Virus record (IMG/VR): IMGVR_UViG_3300025940_000009
Span: 1 to 60,024 of that record
Reading direction: 5' to 3' (one strand)
From: a virus
DNA length: 60,024 nt
Made by a program: the position numbers and the translations under genes. Shown in pieces: positions 54,331 through 60,024 of this stretch; position 1 is the stretch's first letter, and the number at the start of each line of letters is the position of its first letter. Under the pieces are notes generated by a model. It was not told the origin of the DNA. It was given only the letters and a program-made list of their open reading frames with translations, and ran no database searches.

Positions 54331-55653
54331 ATGGCCGGACCGGCCCCGCTCGGTTCCCCATTCCCGCAGAACACTGCGATCACCGGTACCCCGCAGGTGG
54401 CAGCCGGTGCGACCAACTCCATCTACCAGCCTGCTGCTGGCTACGACGCAGCCGCGGCGGTTGGTGCCAACCAGACGGGCCTTGGGTACGGCGTCGCTCC
54501 GGCGACTGGTGCCACCAACCCTTCGACCATGCTCGGGCCAGCGATCCAGACGATCTGGAGCAAGGAGATCTTGTTCCAGGCGATGCCGGTGCTGCGGTTC
54601 GAGCAGTTCGCGGTGAAGAAGACTGAACTCGGCGTCATGCCGGGTCTGACCGTCAACTTCATGCGTTACAACAACCTCCCGGTCCCGGCGGGACCGCTGG
54701 TGGAGGGTGTGCGCATGCGGACCCACGGTCTGTCCGCCCAGCAGTACAACATCAAGGTGGCCGAGCAGGGCTTCGCTGTTGCCGTCAGCGAACTGCTCCT
54801 CAACGCTTCCTTCGATGATGTGATGGCATCAGCATCTCGGCTCCTCGGGCGCAACATGGCGCTCTACCTCGACACGCAGGCGCGCACGACGCTCCAGCGG
54901 TCGACGTCGGAGGTCTACGGCTACGCCAAGCCTGCTGCCATCAACGCCGGGTACGGCGTGTACGAGCCCGGCACGGTCGGCACGTGGGCCACGGTGGCCG
55001 GGACGGCGCCCTCGGGTGGGCCGTTCTACCTCCACCCGCACTCGGTGAAGGATGCCGTGGAGGCCCTGGCCTCCAAGAACATCCCTCGCCTCGGTGAGAC
55101 CTACGTCTGCTTCGTGCACCCGCACCAGGCACGGCGCCTTCGGGACACCCCGGAGTGGATCGAGGTCACCAAGTACGCGGCGCCGGGCAACTTCATGCTG
55201 GGCGAGATCGGCCGGATCAACGACGTGGTCTTCATCGAGACCACCCAGATCGGCGCTCCGGTCGGCATCGGCACCGGCACCTCGACCAACCTCACCCCGA
55301 CCGGCGACGACCCCTCGGTGCTCCAGACCTTCTGGCGTGACACCTTCGGGAAGACCGGTGAGGGCGGGGCTGGTGACGACATCGAGCAAGTTGCCGGTTC
55401 GTCGTACCAGGATCTCGGTCCTGGTGATGTGGCAACACCGGGCTGGGGCCAGACCTGGCCGACGCCACTCCCCGGCGCCTTCGAGGCGCTGATGGTCGGT
55501 GACAACGCCTTCGGGCATGCCATCAGCCTCCCCGTCGAACTGCGTGACGGCGGCGTGCTCGACTTCGGTCGTGAGCACGCCCTGGCGTGGTACGGCATCT
55601 GGGGCTTTGGCACCGTGACCGACGCGGCGGTGGTTCGGATCATCACCAACTGA
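54331..55653 (+). CDS. Major capsid protein (N4-gp56/HK97-like)
   Basis: 440 residues, RBS TAGGAGGG. A flexible 60-residue start, then IQTIWSKEILFQAMPVLRFE, a beta-rich GLTVNFMRYNNLP and EQGFAVAVSELLLNASFDD, the pattern of the N4-gp56 family capsid proteins. Later LGETYVCFVHPHQARRL and a long P-domain-like end. Forms the icosahedral shell. Confidence 0.9.
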   Translation: MAGPAPLGSPFPQNTAITGTPQVAAGATNSIYQPAAGYDAAAAVGANQTGLGYGVAPATGATNPSTMLGPAIQTIWSKEILFQAMPVLRFEQFAVKKTELGVMPGLTVNFMRYNNLPVPAGPLVEGVRMRTHGLSAQQYNIKVAEQGFAVAVSELLLNASFDDVMASASRLLGRNMALYLDTQARTTLQRSTSEVYGYAKPAAINAGYGVYEPGTVGTWATVAGTAPSGGPFYLHPHSVKDAVEALASKNIPRLGETYVCFVHPHQARRLRDTPEWIEVTKYAAPGNFMLGEIGRINDVVFIETTQIGAPVGIGTGTSTNLTPTGDDPSVLQTFWRDTFGKTGEGGAGDDIEQVAGSSYQDLGPGDVATPGWGQTWPTPLPGAFEALMVGDNAFGHAISLPVELRDGGVLDFGREHALAWYGIWGFGTVTDAAVVRIITN

Positions 55654-55682
55654 GCGGGTACGATCCGCTCTATGGCGCATGG

Positions 55683-55710
55683 ACCGGGGAGGCTTTCGGG
55701 CCTCCCCGGT
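55683..55710 (+). terminator. Hairpin terminator after capsid gene
   Basis: Perfect 11-bp arms ACCGGGGAGGC and GCCTCCCCGGT with loop TTTCGG, followed by TCTCG. Placed 30 bases after the capsid stop; partial termination would raise capsid over downstream products. Confidence 0.8.
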
Positions 55711-55732
55711 TCTCGTAACAAGGAGAATGTTG

Positions 55733-56032
55733 ATGGCGACAGCACGGCAGCAACCGCAGCAGCAGACCGAGCCTGACGAAGAGCCCACCCTGGGCACGCT
55801 GAACGGCATCTTCGAGAAGCCGCTGATCGTGGACGAGGTGCACGAGGTGCCACTTCAGGCACCGCAGGGTGCTGTCGGCTACATCATCCGGCCGAACATC
55901 ACCATCGAGCAGATGACGATCGGTGAGGACTCGTTCGACTTCAAGGCAGGGACGCGCTACCGGGTGCCCGAGCGGGTGGCCCAGATCTTGTTCGACCGGG
56001 ATCTCCTGATGGAGATGCCCTTCAGGGGCTAG
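55733..56032 (+). CDS. Small head protein
   Basis: 99 residues from ATG 55733 with RBS AAGGAGA. Gln/Pro-rich start, then IIRPNITIEQMTIGEDSFDF and YRVPERVAQILFDRDLLMEM. Likely a head-completion or capsid-associated protein by position. Confidence 0.55.
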   Translation: MATARQQPQQQTEPDEEPTLGTLNGIFEKPLIVDEVHEVPLQAPQGAVGYIIRPNITIEQMTIGEDSFDFKAGTRYRVPERVAQILFDRDLLMEMPFRG

Positions 56033-56040
56033 GAGGCCCA

Positions 56041-56931
56041 ATGAGCATCATCGCTGTCCACGGTCCCAACACCTGGGGCTCGAAGGGCACTGTTGCCACA
56101 TCAACCGTCAATGCCGACGCCGCAGCCAACAACGGGTTGAAATGGACCTTCAGCCTCAACTCGACGTCCACACGTGCCGATCAGGACTTCTCGTGGGCGT
56201 TCCCGCCCAACGGCACGCCGACGCCCCAGACCGTGAAGGCACCGACGCAGGTCACCTACGCCACGGCGGGGTCCAAGACGGCGACGCTCACAGTCACCGA
56301 CACGCAGCGCACCATCTCCAACAAGGCGCTGACGAGCAACGTCGCCACCCTCACCACAACGGTGGCCCACGGCTTCGCCATCGGTCAGCAGGTCATCGTG
56401 GCCGGTGTTGGCGCTCCGTTCGACGGCACCTGGGTCGTTGCCAGCACGCCCTCGGGCACGACGTTCACCTTCGCTGACACGGCGGCGAACGTCACGTCGG
56501 CTGCTTCCGGTGGCACGGCGACCTCGACCGGTACTCCGGCAGCGGGTTCGTACCCGATCACCATCACCGCTGTTGCCACCACCAGCCCGATGATGGTCGA
56601 GGAAGGTGGCGGTGGCGAGGAGACCATGGCTCTTGATGAGTCAACAGGGCCGTTCGATCCTGCTGACCACACGGTGCCTGAGGTGGTGGAGTACGTCGAA
56701 GCGCATCCGGATGAGGTGGAGGACATCTATGCCGCCGAGACGGCGGGCAAGAACCGCACCACCTTGCTCAACCAACTGGAGGCGTACCGGGTCTTCGATC
56801 CGGCTGACTACACCGTGTCCGAGATCACCGACTACATCGAGGCCAACCCGGAGGAGTACGACGCCGTCCTGGAAGCCGAGGCGGCGGGTAAGAACCGTGC
56901 TGGTGTCATGAACTATCCGCGTCCGGCCTGA
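56041..56931 (+). CDS. Decoration-type protein with Ig/PKD-like domain and two C-terminal repeats
   Basis: 296 residues. Residues 20-185 are beta-rich and Thr/Ala-rich (PTQVTYATAGSKTATLTVTD), like PKD/Ig decoration domains. Two tandem repeats follow: FDPADHTVPEVVEYVEAHPD and FDPADYTVSEITDYIEANPE, each ending with an AETAGKNR-type phrase (about 45 residues). Such helical repeats occur on head or fibre proteins of phages. Confidence 0.65.
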   Translation: MSIIAVHGPNTWGSKGTVATSTVNADAAANNGLKWTFSLNSTSTRADQDFSWAFPPNGTPTPQTVKAPTQVTYATAGSKTATLTVTDTQRTISNKALTSNVATLTTTVAHGFAIGQQVIVAGVGAPFDGTWVVASTPSGTTFTFADTAANVTSAASGGTATSTGTPAAGSYPITITAVATTSPMMVEEGGGGEETMALDESTGPFDPADHTVPEVVEYVEAHPDEVEDIYAAETAGKNRTTLLNQLEAYRVFDPADYTVSEITDYIEANPEEYDAVLEAEAAGKNRAGVMNYPRPA

Positions 56932-56941
56932 AGGAGCCCCC

Positions 56942-58423
56942 GTGGTCGCCCTGCTTGGGTTCACCGTCAAGAACACACCGGACGTTGCCGGGAACCTCGA
57001 TGTTGCCGAGCCTGATTCCGGTGACTTCACCATCCTCGGCAACCATCGGTACGGTGTCATCACCGGCTGCCAGGTCACCGATGGTGGTGTGGCATCACAG
57101 GTCAATGTGACCACGGGTGTTGTCGTCGTCAACGGTGTCATCGTGCCTGTGGCGGCGACGATCGCCCTCATCGGCTCGGTGACCGCCGAGGCGCGCTTCG
57201 ACCTGGTGACGGTGAACCAGAGCGGTGTCGTGGGAGTCCTTCAGGGCACGGCCAACCCCAACCCGGTCTTCCCGGCGATCCCGGATGACCGGATGGTGTT
57301 GGCGGCAGTGTACGTCGGTGCCGGTGTGTCAGTCATCACCGACAAGCGGATCATGCTTCCGCTGAAGTTGGCCACTGCCATTGACAACGGCACGATTGTG
57401 TCCGTCTACAACACTGCCGGGACCACGTTCAAGTTCAGCATCAGCCACGATGGATCGCTCAACTGGCCTCTGGTCGGGGTGACTGCTTCCGGAACCTGGC
57501 TCACCGTGCTCGGTGATCTGGCCGTCCGGAACTTCCAGGCCGAGACGGTCGAAGCCGACAACAGCATCGTCTCCCGTGGCACTGTTGTCGGCACCAATCT
57601 GCTCCGAGGGCACACGCTCCCGATTGGCGGTGTGGCTGGAGGCCTCTTCCAGCGCAGTGATGGCACGCTCTGGCTGTGGAGCGGTACGGAATGGGGGAAC
57701 ATCGCAGCCGACCCAACGCCAGCCGGTGTTGTCGTTGCCACCATGGCGGCGGAAGCAGACCCCGGCTGGCTCATCCTCGACGGGCGAGTGGTCTCCCAGG
57801 CTGTCTCAGGAAGGCTGTGGGACAAGTTCCCGCAGTGGAGAGAAGGTTCCAACTTCAGGCTTCCTGATGCTCGTAACAGCGTGTTGATGCAAGCACCGGT
57901 AGGGAACCGTGGTGGATCCTCGACGGTCACGCTTGGCACGAACAACATGCCGCCGCATCGCCACAACGTGGCGGCAAACCCTCTCACCGGGCACACGCAC
58001 GCCGCCACGGCGATTGCCGTGCCCGACCATTCCCATGACGTCTTGTCAGGAGGTGCTCATGAGCATCACGTGGCAGACGGTGGACATGCACACGTCTGGG
58101 CAGACGGTGCCGGTGGTGGGGCGTTCATCGCCAAGTACTTCGGCGGCACACGCCGCCTCGATGGTCCATTCAACGACGCGAGTCACCCGGTGGCAGTTCA
58201 GGAGGTGGATGCAACAACACGAGCCGCCACTGGAGTAGAAGTCACATCAGGGAGGAGCGAGCACACCCATGTGACGGCGGTCGGTGGTGGCCACAGCCAC
58301 ACCGTGCACGTCGAACCAAGCACGGGTTCGCTCGTCGGTCTGACCGAGCAGGTCGTCGGCGGCGGGGCGCCCATCAGCACCCTGCCGCCGTTCCTCGGTG
58401 TGAACTGGATGATCCGTACCTAG
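56942..58423 (+). CDS. Fibre protein with tail-collar domain
   Basis: 493 residues from GTG 56942. Beta-rich stem, then a collar-type C-terminus: GWLILDGRVVSQ, LWDKFPQWREGSNFRLPDAR, TNNMPPHRHNV, many HxH pairs (GHTHAA, DHSHD, HEHHV) and the terminal LPPFLGVNWMIRT. In T4 gp12-like fibres the HxH pairs bind iron. Likely receptor binding. Confidence 0.82.
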   Translation: MVALLGFTVKNTPDVAGNLDVAEPDSGDFTILGNHRYGVITGCQVTDGGVASQVNVTTGVVVVNGVIVPVAATIALIGSVTAEARFDLVTVNQSGVVGVLQGTANPNPVFPAIPDDRMVLAAVYVGAGVSVITDKRIMLPLKLATAIDNGTIVSVYNTAGTTFKFSISHDGSLNWPLVGVTASGTWLTVLGDLAVRNFQAETVEADNSIVSRGTVVGTNLLRGHTLPIGGVAGGLFQRSDGTLWLWSGTEWGNIAADPTPAGVVVATMAAEADPGWLILDGRVVSQAVSGRLWDKFPQWREGSNFRLPDARNSVLMQAPVGNRGGSSTVTLGTNNMPPHRHNVAANPLTGHTHAATAIAVPDHSHDVLSGGAHEHHVADGGHAHVWADGAGGGAFIAKYFGGTRRLDGPFNDASHPVAVQEVDATTRAATGVEVTSGRSEHTHVTAVGGGHSHTVHVEPSTGSLVGLTEQVVGGGAPISTLPPFLGVNWMIRT

Positions 58424-58433
58424 AGGAGGGTCT

Positions 58434-59126
58434 GTGACCGACATCAACGCACTCGGAACCGGTGTTGTCACATCAGGAGAGACGACACTGATCGCACTGT
58501 CGAGCGCCGTCCAGATGGAAGGTGTCGAGCACTCCCCCTACGCCAATGCGTTCGTGACGCCCGGCATCCCGGGCAGCGGCTTCGTCGCCCCTGGAGGCTC
58601 GGGGGGTTCTTCGGGGGGCGACGGAGGCGTCTCGTCACTGCTCCCGGGCTCCCGGGACCTGGCGTATACCGCTGGTGACTGGGCCGTGTTCGCCTTCTTG
58701 TTCCAGGGCATGGCCTATGTCGAGGAGCAGCCGGTCGGTGCCGGGTGGGCTGATGACGGCAACGGACAGTGGACCTACACCGATGTTGATGACAGCGAGC
58801 CGCCTGTCACCACCCAGATCCCCTGGGTCCAAGCCACCTGGGCCTCGCAGGTCCGCACCAAGTACTGGCAGCGCTACGGCTACTGGTGGCCCCCGGTGCG
58901 GCCGATTGGCATCCTGATGACTGACTTCCTGGTGACGGCAACATTCATGCCGCGCACGGCCACCATGCCGCCGGGCACCATGGTGACGCTCTCGGGCACG
59001 ACGTTCTACCCCGGCGAGTACTTCTGGGACCTCCAGACCAACACCGACGACGGCACGCTGTACTACGCCTATCCCAGGACGATGCTCTCGGGGAAGGCTC
59101 GGGTTGGTCAGCAGGTGACGCTGTGA
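58434..59126 (+). CDS. Virion protein of unknown function
   Basis: 230 residues from GTG 58434. Begins with a Thr/Ala-rich sheet, a Gly/Ser linker (GGSGGSSGGDGG), then an aromatic-rich domain (KYWQRYGYWWPPVRP) and a beta end. Could be another fibre or decoration piece. Overlaps the next gene by four bases. Confidence 0.55.
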   Translation: MTDINALGTGVVTSGETTLIALSSAVQMEGVEHSPYANAFVTPGIPGSGFVAPGGSGGSSGGDGGVSSLLPGSRDLAYTAGDWAVFAFLFQGMAYVEEQPVGAGWADDGNGQWTYTDVDDSEPPVTTQIPWVQATWASQVRTKYWQRYGYWWPPVRPIGILMTDFLVTATFMPRTATMPPGTMVTLSGTTFYPGEYFWDLQTNTDDGTLYYAYPRTMLSGKARVGQQVTL

Positions 59127-59350
59127 TCCCCGCTCCACCGCCCACTGTTGTGGTAACAGCCATGACGCCTGCTGTTGCGCAGGTCGTGGCCAACACCGGG
59201 ACCACGCAGGTCGTGTCGGCGCCCGGTGGCATTCCCGGTCCTCCGGGGAAGCCTGGTGTCACACCAGAGTGGTGGTCTGGCACGCAGACTGAATACAACA
59301 ACCTCGACACCTACGACGCCGAAACGTTGTACGTCATCACAGCCCCATGA
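59123..59350 (+). CDS. Small protein with short collagen-like segment
   Basis: 75 residues from GTG 59123. Val/Thr-rich start, GGIPGPPGKPG, then a small folded end (SGTQTEYNNLDTYDAETL) of the kind found at tips of trimeric fibres. Acts probably with the neighbouring fibre proteins. Confidence 0.6.
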   Translation: MIPAPPPTVVVTAMTPAVAQVVANTGTTQVVSAPGGIPGPPGKPGVTPEWWSGTQTEYNNLDTYDAETLYVITAP

Positions 59351-59360
59351 GGAGCCTTCA

Positions 59361-59714
59361 ATGCCTTTGACCTCTGCTGGCCTCAACACCGCCTGCGACG
59401 CCTGGAAGAGCGCCTACACCTGGCTCGCCCTTTACAACGGCGACCCCACTGGTGCCGGGTCCGAGATCGCCGGAGGGTCACCGGCCTACGCCCGCAAGCA
59501 GGTCACCTTCGGCGCCTCGGCCAACGGTGATGCATCCATCTCGGCGGCGCAGACCTTTGACATCCCCGCCGGTGCCACGGTCTCGCACTATGCCTTCATG
59601 ACCGCCTCGACGGCGGGCACCCGTGGTGGTTCCGGAGCCTTCGCCGCCTCCGAGGGACCGTACGGCGCGCAGGGCACGTATCAGGTGACTTCCGCCACAG
59701 TCGCCTTCGACTGA
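59361..59714 (+). CDS. Small beta-rich virion-type protein
   Basis: 117 residues, RBS AGGAGCC. TWLALYNGDPTGAGSEIAGG and ARKQVTFGASANGDASISAA, then TVSHYAFMTASTAG. This is a pattern of small phage fibre/base proteins seen in many actinophages. Function unknown. Confidence 0.6.
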   Translation: MPLTSAGLNTACDAWKSAYTWLALYNGDPTGAGSEIAGGSPAYARKQVTFGASANGDASISAAQTFDIPAGATVSHYAFMTASTAGTRGGSGAFAASEGPYGAQGTYQVTSATVAFD

Positions 59715-59725
59715 TTGGTGCGACG

Positions 59726-60024
59726 GTGGCCGTCGCCTTCGTCAAGAACCACACAGCCGCCACGCCGATCAAGGCGGCGGGCACGACGATCGCCGTCAAC
59801 CTGTCAACGATCGTCCCGGCGGGGAACACGATCATCGCCGGGATCCTGTTCGACAACGCTGCCGTAGCGAGCAAGCCTGTTGTCAGCAGCATCGGTGTCG
59901 CCGCTGGTGAGACGGCCTCGTGGGTGTTCCTGGGTGCGGCCCGTTCGACGTCGACATCGGCGGGGGCGTTCGCCTCCGGTGAGTTGTGGGCCATCCGGAC
60001 GACGGTCGCCTGGCCGGTGGCTGG
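59726..60024 (+). CDS. Virion-type protein, 5' part
   Basis: GTG 59726; 99 codons to the window end, no stop. AVAFVKNHTAATPIKAAGTT, VPAGNTIIAGILFDNAAV and FLGAARSTSTSAGAFASGEL read as an Ala/Thr-rich beta domain like the preceding genes. 3' end missing. Confidence 0.55.
   Translation, partial: MAVAFVKNHTAATPIKAAGTTIAVNLSTIVPAGNTIIAGILFDNAAVASKPVVSSIGVAAGETASWVFLGAARSTSTSAGAFASGELWAIRTTVAWPVA

Noticed and set aside
1-60024. Closing the window into a 60,024-bp circle: joining the last base to the first makes GTG ACC GCT and lets the terminal genes overlap by 11 bases.
   Set aside because: The 3'-terminal gene would stop five codons past the joint, within what looks like an unfinished beta domain, and the Ig-like protein would begin without the usual first 10-20 residues. 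A chance GTG is more likely.
1-60024. tRNA, tmRNA, CRISPR arrays, insertion sequences or toxin-antitoxin pairs.
   Set aside because: None could be supported by eye; a covariance or profile search would be needed to exclude small or divergent ones.

Overview
The window reads as about 60 kb of a tailed double-stranded DNA phage infecting a high-GC Gram-positive (actinobacterial) host. Reasons: GC-rich sequence throughout, dense short genes with 1-4 nt start/stop overlaps, many GTG starts, a terminase-portal-scaffold-capsid block, an endolysin/holin block, and families typical of actinobacteriophages and their hosts (WhiB, Ku, DUF3987, excalibur nuclease, collagen-like proteins). No tape measure, tail tube, DNA polymerase, primase, integrase or tRNA gene was recognised. 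Both ends cut through genes, so this is probably a slice of a larger or permuted genome, with a tail module missing beyond the ends.

Layout. (1) 1-9.3 kb, rightward: end of a structural/tail-associated block (Ig-like protein, unknown conserved proteins, glycosyltransferase-like protein), then amidase endolysin, holin-like protein, membrane-anchored collagen-like protein, a large conserved protein with a four-cysteine motif and tiny membrane proteins. (2) 9.4-13.3 kb, leftward: DUF3987 protein, histone-H1-like protein, and a zincin-like plus VWA (CobT-like) protein. (3) 13.7-30.5 kb, rightward: MoxR-type AAA+ ATPase divergent from the VWA gene, a Ku homologue, about 40 small proteins (many predicted zinc-binding), and an SNF2-type helicase. 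A CsbD-like gene lies on the other strand at 20.6 kb. (4) 30.5-31.6 kb: a 1-kb noncoding junction between converging blocks, with tandem repeats and a run of perfect hairpins. (5) 31.6-42.1 kb, mostly leftward: secreted nuclease lipoprotein, other exported and membrane proteins, zinc-finger proteins, a TIR/deoxyribosyltransferase-like protein and WhiB. (6) 42.2-47.9 kb, rightward: large unknown protein, HNH endonuclease, secreted lytic transglycosylase, small proteins. (7) 48-60 kb, rightward: terminase, portal, scaffold, major capsid protein, decoration- and fibre-like proteins, interrupted by one leftward gene at 50.9-51.1 kb.

Regulation is the most distinctive aspect. I read at least 28 sigma-70-like promoters (-10 of the form TGnTAGACC/TACACT, spacers of 17-19 bp). 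Ten carry an inverted repeat GTGAC-N4-GTCAC whose edge lies 10-11 bp upstream of the -35 element. An overlapping set carries GGGTTCCGAACCC or its core between -35 and -10. In many the start codon is 6-9 bp after the -10, predicting leaderless mRNAs. A roughly 190-bp noncoding element occurs twice (13.4 and 26.9 kb), and the 12-mer TCAATGTCAATG recurs between genes, mostly at gene 3' ends. Together these suggest a phage-wide regulon of many individually promoted small genes. Candidate regulators in the window are WhiB, two winged-helix-like proteins and a C2H2-finger protein; none is linked to a site by direct evidence.
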